This document shows positions 45,772-56,339 of a DNA stretch of 64,000 bases, piece after piece. The stretch is from Mycocentrospora acerina. Its lineage: Eukaryota; Ascomycota; Dothideomycetes; Pleosporales. The stretch lies in NCBI GenBank assembly GCA_022701365.1, contig JAKUHH010000118.1, positions 1-64,000 on the forward strand. Direction: 5' to 3'. The number at the start of each line of letters is the position of its first letter. The first letter of the stretch is position 1. A program made the position numbers and the translations under genes. The notes under the pieces are model-generated. The model saw only the letters and a program-made list of their open reading frames with translations. It ran no database searches and had not been told where the DNA came from.

Positions 45772-47313
45772 TAGCTGAGCTGGCTAGATGAACACCAGTA
45801 CTAGTACAGCAGTACATTTTGTCATATATTGTCATGGTCGCCGCATTCTTTGACGTTTTCAACCTTAACATTCAACTGCTTGGTAGACGCCACGACACAA
45901 TCCAACTGATATCGCTGAGCGAGACCTCCGTTTTCTCGTTGCCGTACGGAACTGATGATCATGCGAAAGAAGGTTAAACCGTGAGGAGTCGGTATTCGTC
46001 ATATTTTTGTGTTTTCGTGTTTGTAAGTTGTCGCAGAGGTCGAGCGCCTTTGTCGATCAAAGGGAGCCTTTATGACATTGGAAGACACTTGTACCGTAGG
46101 ACGAACTTGTGATTAGATGGACTGAATCATCACAAATCTGCGTGTAAATGACTTAATGGCGTTCGTGCGCTACTATCAGCCCCTCTGTGCGTATACTTTG
46201 GTGTGTTGATTAGCATTTTATAGTGAGCAGGCTTGAAATGATCGAGTGCTTACCATTGGTCCCACCCAGCATGAGTGTTCAAGACAGTAACGAGGGCTGT
46301 GCTATTGTGCATTGGACCCAGCGAGCCATGATTCTTAAAGACTGCACCAACGCAAATCTAGATTCAGCCTGGTGCTAAATACAGCTTGACAAGCATAAGC
46401 TAATTGCCAAAAGAAAGGCAGAAGTACTGGTAATGTTGGCTTCAGCCTATTCGTGTTATCTGGTCCAAAAGCTGTACGACTGTATTGCAGGTGCCTATCT
46501 TTACGTTAGCGCAGGGAGTCGAAACGGCACTCGTCTAGGGATATTGACATGGTAGATTTTGAATCAACGCGAAACCTAGAGGCCAGGTCAGGTACTCTAG
46601 CCTATGGATCATCGCAGTCCCAAATTCAACTAAGCTATTACAATCCATAGTGAAAAAGGCAGGGTAATGACTATTTCATCATATTCTAGATTACTAAACC
46701 TGAGCAATTGATAAGAGTGCTTTTAGTAGACCTAAGCTTAGGAGAGGAGCTACTAACCAATTCATTTTATCTATTACCAAATACCTACATGTTCTTGCCA
46801 TAGCACTACTACGTTACTGTGTGACCGATTTCACACTATCCTTGCAAAGCTTAATGTTCTAGACTCGATTGAGTGATTGAGTGAAGACGTATTCTATGTG
46901 GTATAGAATGAGTAAATTGTATGATTGTGAGTGCAATTGTTCTTTCCCAATATATCTACTCACCTAATTGTAATGTTCACTTATTTTTTTTACCCACCTG
47001 TTTATTGGTCAGTTACCTATTTGAGTCTTCACTTTGGTATTTACTCACCCAATGACTCACCCTCTCACTCACTCTTTCAATACTCACACAGACAAACACA
47101 CTTTTATTCATAATAACGGTAAAAAAGAACAAATTGCAAGATTTGACATTTATATGGATATTCCATTTCTTTCCTTTTTTTTCTTACATAAAACATAACC
47201 TACGGCTTTTTCCTGCCGGGTGAAATAAAAAAAATCATTCGTTTGCCCATGATCATCTATCGTGTCTTTCGTTTCAAAGGGTTTACCCAAAATCAACTGG
47301 GAAGGAGAGGAAT

Positions 47314-48590
47314 TTACTTCATCCACCTTGTACCAATGGACTTGATACTGCCCAGTAGGCCATCGTACTCCTTGCCGACCCAACCTTCGACTTTGCCCTC
47401 CCTCCCCACAACGCCCAGACCACCAGCTAGCCATAGGCCGGCAAAGACGGCAGCAATGGCATTGATGGTGTACCACCTCCTCTTCCTGCTGAGGTGTCTC
47501 TGGGGATCTGTAGACTTGACCTGCGAGGGGGAAAAGCCCATCCACTTTGCGGCCCCCCAGACAAAGTGCCAGGCACCAACGCCAACCAGGGCGGTGAAGC
47601 CAGAGAAGGAGATGTAAGGGTGTAGGGCAGAGGCGTGGCTAATGTAGCTCAGATTGATGAGCGACGAGTCGCCGTGCTGGTACAAGGGGAGGAGGCGCGT
47701 GGTCCAGACGTGGAGGGCGGCGAGAGGGACAAGGGCATAGCCCAGGGCCGAGGTGCCGCTCAGTGTGGGCCAGGGGATGGAGCGCTTGTCGGAGCGAGTC
47801 TCGGCGCCATACTTTTTCAGGGCCTGGCGACGGCGGTAGAAGCGCAGGGCGATGCCCGAGGAGATGTGGGCGACGAGGGGGAGGCCAATGAGGAGCGGCT
47901 CGGCGTACTGCGACTGGTAGTAGGGGCGGGTGAGGAGGAGGTAGCGGTTGGACTCGAGGACGGAGCGCGTGGCGAGGGGGATGAGGGAGGAATTGGCGAC
48001 GTGGATGCCGGCAAAGGCAGCAAAGGTGTAGGACGAGTATTTTTGGATGCGCGTCACTGTGGGGTGTTAGTGGGGGTGGGGCGAGACTAGAAGAAGGAGA
48101 TGGAATGAAGAAGAAGACGAAGACGAAGAAGGAAAGAAGGAGACGAGACGAGAGGGGAATGCGTACACCACCACACTGTGCCGTGGTCACCCAGGCGCAG
48201 GCCGAGCGTGCTGGAGCGCTTGCTCCCGCGGTTGGCCCTGTCCTTTTCCTTGTCCTTGTCGTCGGCGTGTGTGCGGCTGCGGCGCTCCTTGCCCTTGCGG
48301 TCCTGGTCGGGGAAGTAGCCCTTGGCCTTGTACTCGGTGGGCGTCTCGTCGACGGGCGAGGGCTCAATCTGCGTCAGGCCCATGGCGCCCTCCTCGGCGT
48401 TGCCCGACAGCGTGTAGCGCGAGCCGCCCTCGCTGACAATCGAGGTGCCGCTGGACAGGACGCCCGAGGCATCGCTGCCGCGGCGCTTCGACTTGCGCTT
48501 CGACGACGACGATGACGACGACGACTTCTTCTCGGGCTTGTCCTTTTTGTCGGGCTTGTCCTTTTTGTTGCGCGAAAAGGACTTGAACAT
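47314..48590 (-). CDS. MCP1: MCP1-like mitochondrial outer-membrane protein, DUF1691 (388 aa)
   Basis: Two exons, 48590-48167 and 48056-47314. The 110-nt intron uses GTACGC and the join reads GTVWWLTRIQKYSSYTFAAF. Yeast Mcp1 is a multi-pass mitochondrial outer-membrane protein that suppresses loss of ERMES and recruits Vps13 for lipid transfer. Here the membrane part (about residues 142-388) has hydrophobic segments in FAAFAGIHVANSSLIPLATR, LLIGLPLVAHISSGIALRFY, TSALGYALVPLAALHVWTTR, FSGFTALVGVGAWHFVWGAA and INAIAAVFAGLWLAGGLGVV, with the family-typical TRPYYQ and YGAETRSDKRSIPWP. Intramembrane histidines are conserved-looking. The first 140 residues are a Lys/Ser-rich disordered extension (KPDKKDKPEKK, poly-Ser) beyond the yeast length. 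Start at MFKSFSRNKK. Head to head with a C2H2 gene. Confidence 0.87.
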
Positions 48591-48976
48591 GGTGGGCGGG
48601 GGTGCCAATGCAGGCGAGAGTTGGGGAGAGAGTGTGGTGCAGGGCAGTGGTGGTGGTATGGGAGGGTGGGCGGGCGGCCTGGCAATGGACGGTGCTGGCG
48701 CGGGCACTGGCTGGTGCTGGCGGCGGTCAGATCGGAATTGCAAGGCAGATGATTCGGCGGTGAGTCGTCTGTTGTCTGTGCTGTGCTGGCCCGCGGCGCG
48801 TTGGACACGCGGGTCATGCCAGCCCGCCAGCCCGCCAACACGACTAACCGCACCAGCCAACGCGGCCAACAGCACCAGCCCCCCTCACACGTCACGAGCA
48901 GAAAAACTGAAAACGGCTGCATCACGCGTCATCGGCCCTCTAACACCTCTACTCACATACACACGCCAGAACCAGC
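48591..48976. promoter_or_regulatory. shared promoter of MCP1-like and C2H2 genes
   Basis: 386-bp divergent region, GC-rich, with long chance ORFs on both strands. No named element was recognised. Confidence 0.4.
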
Positions 48977-49656
48977 ATGCCGCCCGTCTGCCCCTCCCTC
49001 CCTGCCTGCCTCGACTACCCCGCTAACCCCCCCGCCAGCGCAACAACCCCCTGCCCGCCGCCGTGCGCCTCTTCAACTGCACCATCTGCGACAAGGGCTA
49101 CCCCCGTCAGCTCGACTATGAGAACCACCTGCGCTCCTACGACCACAACCACCGCCAGCGCCTGGCCGACATGAAGAAGCTGACCGCCAGCAACGACACC
49201 GAGAGCAGCCGTCCCAAGCAGGGGCTCGAGCTGCGCAGCATCGACGTCGAGGCCGGCAAGGGCAAGATGGGCAAAGGCTTTACCAAGATTGGCGGAGGCG
49301 CTGTGGCAGGAGTAGGAGGAGGAAGCAGGTTCAAAAAGGTCGGTGTTGCCGTGGGGGAGAAGAAGGTCGAGAAAGAAGTCGACGCGGCCAAGGTCGTTGA
49401 CAATCAAGCTGCTGCTGCTGCTGCTGCTGTTGTTGTTGTTCCTGAGAAGCTGGCTGAAGCAAAGACCAACGACAACGACAACAGCAAAAACAACATCACC
49501 AAGGAGGACGTCGTCATGGCGCAAGAGGAAGCAGACGAGCAAGAGGACATTACATGGGAAGAGTACGACTTTACCAAACCCACGGCCTGCCAACAGGCGC
49601 CCTGTCCTGGCCTCAAAACAGATGGCATCTGGACTGGCGAGTGGGTTTCTGTCTAA
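48977..49656 (+). CDS. C2H2 zinc-finger protein of GPATCH8/ZNF804-like finger type (208 aa)
   Basis: The large ORF has no ATG before its zinc finger. The best model places a 9-nt first exon (48977-48985, MPP), a 53-nt intron with a CTAAC branch site, and a second exon 49039-49656, giving MPPRNNPLPAAVRLFNC. The finger CTICDKGYPRQLDYENHLRS continues YDHNHRQRLADMKK, a C-x2-C-x12-H-x5-H finger followed by the basic helix seen in GPATCH8/ZNF804-type proteins. The rest is low-complexity: a Gly/Phe segment (KGFTKIGGGAVAGVGGGSRF), an Ala/Val run encoded by GCT/GTT repeats, and an acidic C terminus ending WEEYDF...GIWTGEWVSV. Likely nuclear RNA/DNA-associated; function unknown. Confidence 0.78.
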
Positions 49657-50103
49657 CCACATTGATTGATTGATTGATTGATTACTTGATGCGTTTACCG
49701 TTTACCATTTACCATCTACAGTTCCCCATCATCGTGACACTTTAGGTAGGTTTCTATTGTGACGGTGCATACCTACCACCTTCCACCTACCAACCACCAC
49801 CTACCACCTACTACTAGTACACTGCGTTTATGCTGCACCCAATGTAATGTGTGGACAATCCTAGTACAGCAGTAGCATAGTATAATCACGCATCCCATTC
49901 CTAGTATAGAATGTAAAAAATACTAAATAAGAATAATAATAATAATGACAGCAACGTTTCTATAAGCTGTAATAAAGTATATAAATAAATAATTTAAAAT
50001 CTATCCAAAAGGGTATCCCGCTTCTTTTCCACACTCATTCACACATTCATCAAATCTCATCCCCATTTTTTCCTTCCTTCCTTCCTTCCTTCCTTCCTTC
50101 CCT
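49657..50103. other. convergent 3' flanks with simple repeats
   Basis: About 450 bp between converging genes. It starts with an (ATTG)n run (49660-49682), has CCACCTAC-type degenerate repeats near 49775-49815, and ends in a (TTCC)n run at about 50070-50101. Confidence 0.7.
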
Positions 50104-52373
50104 TCACACCACCAGCTTCCTCCCCTCCCACCACGCCTTGTCCTTTTCCCGCCGGTGCGGCATCTCCTCGCGGATAATCGTCTCGCGGTCAAACTCTGCA
50201 CTCCGCGGCCTACTCTTGCTCCTCGCCCTCCCACTCCCCTTTCTATCCAGCATTGCACTACTCCTCCTCGCATCCCGTGGGTCGTACAAGTTTCTATTCC
50301 CTCCTCCTCCTCCGCCACCCCCACCACCTCCACCACCTCCACCACCACCAGCCACACTCCTCTCCTCGATAAACGTCGTCGACCGCGGCGAAAACGTGTC
50401 TCTCCTCCGCCTACTCGCCGTACTCGCCGGCACAACGCTGGGCTCCGCCGTCGCCGTCCCAGGCCGCACGCTCCGCCTCTTCTTCTGCGTCGCCGGCGGC
50501 CGCTTAATGAAATCGTACGTCTCCTTGTCCTTGCGCGCGAGCTCGCGCTCCAGCCGCCAGAGCGGCGCCTCGGGCAGCACGCGCACGGCGTCCGAGTCGC
50601 GGAACTTGAGCTTCCAGAAGACTTCTGGGTCGGCGGTGCGCGGCGCGTTGAGCCCGTAGTCGACGATGCATTTGTAGTTTTCAGAGAGTGCGCGCGCGTC
50701 GTAGTCGCCGCGGTCGGCCATGCCGGGGCCCATCATGCGGAACCGCGTGCGGACAGAGGGGTGGATGTATTCGTTTGTTTGGCGGAGCGGCCGGTCTGTT
50801 GTGCGGCCTGAAAAGGGGTCCACGGCGCGGTAGAAGCCTGGTGTGCGGATCTGGGGGATGAAATATTAGAGAATGGAGTGTGAAGAAGTGGGGGGGGGGG
50901 GGGGGGGGGGGGGGGGAAAAAGNNNNNNNNNNNNNNNNNNNNNNNNNNNNNNNNNNNNNNNNNNNNNNNNNNNNNNNNNNNNNNNNNNNNNNNNNNNNNN
51001 NNNNNNNNNNNNNNNNNNNNNNNNNNNNNNNNNNNNNNNNNNNNNNNNNNNNNNNNNNNNNNNNNNNNNNNNNGGGGGGGGGGGGGGGGGATGGAAGGTG
51101 AAGAAGTCGACGATAACAAAAAGTAGACGATACACAAAAAAAAGACAACAAGAAAACTTACAGAACTACCACCCAGTGCAAAGAAACCCGTCATACTGTT
51201 GTAGATTTCACCAAAACTCCACGGCCGCTCTCTCTGCCCATCCTTTTTATACCACCGGTCATTCTCCTCGTCCTGCTCAAACAAGTAGTCGTCCCGCATG
51301 TCGAGAAAGGGCTCCAGCTGGCTCATCATCCACGCAAGCGTAATGTTGGAGAGTTGCTGGTCGTCGTACCCTCCCCCAATGTTGGCGTGCACACCGGGGA
51401 ACCAGACTTGCCGCAGCGTCGTGCGATTCCCCTCGGGCTTCTCCCACACCGCGGGCGCAAACGACGACCGCCGTTCGTCGAGGGCAAGCGCTTGGAATGC
51501 ATTCTCAATGCAGTTGCTGAGCTTTGTGTCGTAAAATGCCATCTCTTTCGACTCCTTGCTCTGCAGTCCTATCCGCTGAAGCTTGCCTATCCGCGGTGCA
51601 CCCAGACTCCCTACCGTATCCCACACCCCAATGGCTTTAATTGGCACACCTAGTCTCGTCAACCCTCTCCTCTCCAGTTCATCGGCATAGTGAGGATCGC
51701 TCGCACTGGGCTTCCTCGGGAATGGAGAGTCTGGGTTTTTGGAGCGGTAGTTTGGATCGCGACGATGCTGCACGTCCTCAAAGACTGCCGGGAGATCGTT
51801 CAGCCCCTTCTTCGTGAGCAGCCCGACTTCGCCAATCAACCCTGCTATACTCCGTGCGGTGAAGGCCCCCCGCGAAAACCCTAGCAGGAAAATCTCATCG
51901 CCGGGGTGGTAGTTGTTGGCCAGGAAGGAATACGCTTCTCGCACGGTGTCGCCGAGCCCCTCGCCCGTGGCACCGCCAACGATGCGACTAATGTGGGTTC
52001 CCTGCGTGCCAACCCCAAACGAATAATTCACAATCTGGGGAATCCCGTCCTGGCTGATCGTCTTGATCGCCCGGGAGATGCGGGTAACATTACTGGGCAC
52101 CGCGAGCTTCCCATTCCGCATGCCGTTGTCCGAGTTCATCCACGTGCCGTCACACGCGACAATCAGCCGCTTGAACATGCCTCTCCCGCCGCTGAGCCCA
52201 GGATCCATCATCAGCGGGCCCTTTCTGCCGACGCTTCTGCTCCTGGGTCTGGCGGGGATGTCGACAATAATGGGCGGCTTGGCAGGAACATCGACAATAA
52301 TGGGCCCTGTTGCTCGACTCCTCATGCTCGGCGCGCGACTCCGACTCCTCGCCCGCGACGGCGCAACAGACAT
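50104..52373 (-). CDS. DUF2235 (Tle1-like) alpha/beta-hydrolase, about 652 aa, intron contains assembly gap
   Basis: Two visible exons: up to 52373 down to 51162, and 50850-50104; both junctions are phase 0 and join as ALGGSS|IRTPGFYRAVDPFSG. DUF2235 proteins are alpha/beta-hydrolases related to phospholipase-type Tle1 enzymes. Core motifs: RLIVACDGTWMNSDNG, the nucleophile elbow LLGFSRGAFTARSIAGLIGE (GFSRG), KAIGVWDTVGSLG and FPGVHANIGGGYDD with the likely catalytic His. The C-terminal region carries a 17-Gly run and a basic tail. The 5' end is uncertain: the frame is open to about 52520 but without an ATG, so either the first in-frame ATG at 52373 (MSVAPSRARSRS) is used or a short upstream exon is missed. 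The intron (51161-50851) includes 151 Ns flanked by G runs, so its length is unknown. Confidence 0.85.
50890..51090. repeat. poly-G tracts flanking an assembly gap
   Basis: A run of 27 G (50890-50916), then 151 Ns (50923-51073) and 17 more G (51074-51090), inside the intron of the DUF2235 gene. In the sense of that gene these are poly-C tracts upstream of the acceptor. The gap is probably a homopolymer the sequencing could not cross. Confidence 0.95.
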
Positions 52374-55070
52374 CCTGCTCGACGTGTCCCCGCTCTTTTC
52401 CTTGCGCCTCGACGCAGAAACTATCGTCGACGGCGACCCGTCGTACCCGGAGTCGGACTCGGAGTCCCAGTCCGAGCTGCTGCTGATTGAAGCCACGACT
52501 GGAGATTGTGCGCGGTGCGTGATCGCGCCGGTGTGCGAACGCGATCAGCCAACCAACCAAAAACTTCTTTTTGCAATCTTTTGCCTCGTCGACAATTGGA
52601 ACCCAGACAGTCGCTCTCCCCTTTTTTTTCCCCCAAAAGCGAGAATAGCAACAGCAATGGCAAATGACTAAATTGACAAATTCCCAATGTGTGTGCTGCT
52701 GCAGTGTGTGAAGACTCTTCGCTTTCCCGCGACTCCAAAGGCGGTAAAGAGATGTGCAGTGATGTTCTGGCGACCCAAAGGCGGTGAACCACGTCAAGTC
52801 GCAAACCCCACACGCGTGAACGCAACGCAACGCAACGCAACGCAATGCAGCGCTACGCTACCCACTTTCCCTAATCCCAATCGAATTCCCCAGACCGTCT
52901 TCTCCTCGGCTGATCCAGCTCTTTTACTGTTCTCAATCCCTTCTCTCTTTCTTTTTTTTTCTCTTCCTCTTCTTCTGCTTCTTCTCCTACTCCGGACTTT
53001 CCTTGCGCAATCCTCTCGTTCGTTCGTTCGTTTGTTCGTTCGTGCAGCCCACCTGCAGCTCTCCACGGCGCGTGGCGGCGGTTCTGTCCGGAAACGCAGG
53101 GCAAGCAAAAAAAAGCCAAGCCAAGCAAAGCACCCAGGTAGGTACGTCGATGGCGAATTATTTTCCGAAAGGGTAAGAAATGCAGGCGAACGGCTCGGGC
53201 GAGGGCAACGTGGGAAAGGGGGGGTTGGTTGGGGGGTGGGGGATGCAGCACTCTTTACGTGGGTTCGCGCGGCCGTTGTGTGTTGGGCCTCAGTATTTTT
53301 TTTTGGCCCTCTTCCCCCTTTGAGTGAGTGAGTGAGCTGTTTGACAATGGAACGGGCTGGCGATCGAAGGCAGCCCAAGATGGTGTGCGCTTGGATGATC
53401 TGAGCGGAGATGAACAGCCCAGCCACCCTTCTTTGCGCCAGAGAGCGAGCAAAGCAGCGCCGAGTAGAGTAGGCCAGAGCGAGTAGAAAGGGAAAGTCAA
53501 GTGGCTGGTGTCTGTGTCGGTGTGTCTGTGTGTCTGTGTGCTCTGTTCTGACGTAGGGTAATTTGATGGCCAGTGTTTGAAATTAAAACACAACATGCTG
53601 TTGTCGTCATGTATGCTCGCTGGCTGGCTGGCTGGCTGTATGGATGCCATGTGTGAAAACACATAGACACACAAAACACACCATCTGCCTAACTAAGCCT
53701 GTACAGCGCTGCATCGATTCCCCTACCAATCTGCCCATCTACCTACCTACCTGCCTACTCGCTCCACACTCTTCCCCCTCCTTTCCCTCCCTCCTGCAAT
53801 CCATCGCACCACATCGTTCTCACCTACTTCTTCCGTCCCGCCAAACCCATCCGTCCCTCCATCCTCCTCGCCAAGCTTTCCCTCCATTCTCGATCGCCTA
53901 GACACCTAGCACCTTGCACCTTGCACCTTGCACCCCAACACCCAGGGATCTTCCCAGCCAAACAATCCATCCGACAACTCACTCTCGACTCCACCTCTAC
54001 CCTACCAGCTCACCCACCTAGCACCATCCTACATGGCACCTAAAAAAAAAAGCTAGACCCATGGAATGCATCTCCCGGAGCCGGTGAGGCCCCATAATTT
54101 ATTTGTCCCTTTCCTCGGTCTTTTAAAAATACGTTTGCTGTTCATGCCTGATTGCTTGCTCGCTCGCTGGCTGGCTGCATTAGGGGCGCATGCACGCCGG
54201 TGGATATTTTACCATGTGTTCAGTTGGCTAGTGTGTTGGTTTAATCTGCCTAGTTTGGTCTCGAGTGGGGTGCGGTGAGCGCCCATGCAAGGCGTCTAGA
54301 ATCAATCACCTTGCTCCGAGGCTCGCGAGTTGTATGTATGGATGTATGTATGTGTGGTGTGTGTTTACGTTGCATGCTTGTCGCTGGACGTGATCGCGAC
54401 ACGTATTGCTTTTGTCTCGCCACATGCCCAAGGAAACACGCAATCCTCAGCTGTTCAAGAGACTAAAATGTAGACAAGTAGGCAAAGAGGCAAAGAGGCA
54501 AATAGGCAATTAGGCAAATAAACAAGTAGACAAGTAGGTTTTTATAAGGATGATAATATAAAGTGTTTTTCAATTTCAACAACGACTTTTTTTTGTAATC
54601 TAACATTGCCGTCCATCTCATTCTCAGTCATGTGAAGTCTCTGCGACAACAACCAAACATGCATGCATACATCCGCCCGCCTCCAAATCTCAACACGATC
54701 TAGAGACGCCAAGTAACAACCAGTGCCTCGGCCGTCCGTGACCCATAACGCCCGTCCATCCATGCGCACAATCCAGACGGAACGAAACCACACTTCTACA
54801 GATATCGTACAGAATCCCGTCCTAGACGCCAAATCTCTAGAACCCCGTCCGATATTCCAAACAACCCAAAGTGTATCATGTAGCGCGAACGGCAAAGAGG
54901 AAAACCCCCGAATCTAAACACATGCGCCATCCAAGTAGAAGCGAATAGAGAGAAAAGAAGAAATACTAAAGATATAGAGTGATAGAGGAGAAACGCACGC
55001 GGACTAAGAGAGTCGTAAATGTCGTAGACTGAACCTGTAGTCCAGATCTGATGGCGCGAGTGGATGGTTT
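52374..55070. other. 2.7-kb gene-poor interval upstream of the DUF2235 gene
   Basis: Contains the 5' region of the DUF2235 gene (possibly an unseen first exon) and the 3' flank of the GDS1-like gene. Simple tandem elements are scattered through it: (CGCAA)n at about 52820-52846, (TCGT)n at about 53016-53042, (CACCTTG)n near 53910-53935, and a degenerate AGGCAAAT-type tandem at about 54480-54540. No ORF has family features. The length, normal base composition and many pyrimidine-rich leader-like stretches leave room for a noncoding transcript or a long 5' UTR. Confidence 0.5.
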
Positions 55071-56339
55071 TTAGTATCCGCCGAATAAATCGTCAAGCTC
55101 ATCAAGTTCAATATGCTCTGGGCTCTTCATCTCCGACCAGCTCCAGTCAATATCGTCAATCTCAAGTTTCACTTCATTGGGCTTAAACATTGGTGGAGGC
55201 ATTTCAATGCTCATAGTCGACTTCATCATCGGGCTGATCATTGAAAAGTCCATCTCAAAAGTCGAAACATTGCCGACCGAGCCAAACAACATGGCGGCGG
55301 TCTCCGAATTCTTGAGCGCAGCGCTCTCCTCAGTTTCCTCAATGGACTGGGCAACCTCGTCCATGACAATGTCGTTGGCTTGCGTAGGCTCAGCAGATGC
55401 GCTGGCAGATCGTTGGCGTTGCTCAGCCTCTTGGCTTCTCCGTCGTTGTTGGAGAGATGAGGCGGTCTGAGTGAATTCGCGCTCGTCCTTTTCTAACGGC
55501 GGCGACTGAGCACGTCGGTTATGCGCAATGTTTGCGGTGGTAGGAGGGTGTGACTGATTGGAAAACGGGTCGCTGGCGTTATCATCGTAGTCGGACAAGT
55601 CAAGTTCGGGAGAAGGCGACATGCGAGATCTTGATCGCGCATCTGCATCTTCTTCCTCGGAGCCAGCAGACGACAATGAGGGGGTGACGATGCGTGCTGT
55701 GATCGGGCCGTTCCCAGCGTCGGTGGGTATTGGCTGGTGCGAGCAGGTTGTGAGGAAGTAGTAGACGCGCTTGGGGTGGGTGCCGACAAGCTTCTTATCA
55801 AGAGGACATCTGGATAAGGCGGTCCAATTGCGCTTCAGGTATGTGGCCAGGCGTGATGAGATGATGGCGGCGGGGTTGGCCGAACTGCGGCATGTCAGCA
55901 TGAGTAAGGGAGGCTTGGGGCTGGACGCAAGTCTTGGTACATACCTCTCAACTATTGGGATGGTTGGTGACAGAACCAAAGCGAGTTCCTTTAGCAGGTG
56001 GGGTCGGTTGCCCGTCTTCTCGAGTTGCTCGATGACACCGACGACGATGTCATCATCGATGCCTTGGGTGTCAACTTTTGTTTGCCCGTTTTCGCCGCCT
56101 GGTGAGGGTGGCGGTGTATCTACGGCGCGCCCGGAGCTCTTGGGTCGCTGCTCATCGAAGCGCAGCGCTGAGGGGCGTGGTGGCGATGCGAGTGAGTGCG
56201 AGTGTGAGTGCTTCTGCCTCTTTGCGAGGTGCTGGCCGTCGATGGAGGAAGGCGGTGAGCGCGCAGACCGGGGGCCTCCGGGCACTGTTATGCCGAGCGA
56301 TGGCAGGGAGAGGGATTTCCGTCGAGTGTTGTAAGGCAT
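55071..56339 (-). CDS. GDS1-like winged-helix nuclear regulator (402 aa)
   Basis: Two exons, 56339-55945 and 55884-55071 (60-nt intron), joined as PIVESSANPAAIISS. The N terminus MPYNTRRKSLSLPSLGI is followed by a disordered segment. Then a compact helical region: TQGIDDDIVVGVIEQLEKTG, RPHLLKELALVLSPTIPIVE, NPAAIISSRLATYLKRNWTA, HPKRVYYFLTTCSHQPIP. This arrangement is that of the GDS1 winged-helix domain in fungal nuclear proteins; yeast GDS1 was found as a suppressor of a mitochondrial glutamate-metabolism (NAM9-related) defect. The C-terminal half is acidic and Ser-rich, closing with IDDIDWSWSEMKSPEHIELD and ELDDLFGGY, which resembles a transcriptional activation segment. Nuclear role inferred. 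Confidence 0.78.
   Translation of the reverse strand: MPYNTRRKSLSLPSLGITVPGGPRSARSPPSSIDGQHLAKRQKHSHSHSLASPPRPSALRFDEQRPKSSGRAVDTPPPSPGGENGQTKVDTQGIDDDIVVGVIEQLEKTGNRPHLLKELALVLSPTIPIVERYVPRLASSPKPPLLMLTCRSSANPAAIISSRLATYLKRNWTALSRCPLDKKLVGTHPKRVYYFLTTCSHQPIPTDAGNGPITARIVTPSLSSAGSEEEDADARSRSRMSPSPELDLSDYDDNASDPFSNQSHPPTTANIAHNRRAQSPPLEKDEREFTQTASSLQQRRRSQEAEQRQRSASASAEPTQANDIVMDEVAQSIEETEESAALKNSETAAMLFGSVGNVSTFEMDFSMISPMMKSTMSIEMPPPMFKPNEVKLEIDDIDWSWSEMKSPEHIELDELDDLFGGY

Larger units (their letters stand above)
44106..47313. other. 3.2-kb gene-poor interval
   Basis: Mostly AT-rich noncoding sequence between the lactonase and the MCP1-like gene. It contains a (CTA)n microsatellite (44724-44817), short AT and AAGC/AAGT tandem runs near 45090-45155, and one 117-codon minus-strand ORF (45418-45771). 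From about 46100 to 47150 it is particularly AT-rich with no ORF of note. Confidence 0.6.

Noticed and set aside
48591..48875. In-frame N-terminal extension of the MCP1-like protein
   Set aside because: The added residues run through the divergent promoter and look non-coding. MFKSFSRNKK at 48590 is a more natural start.
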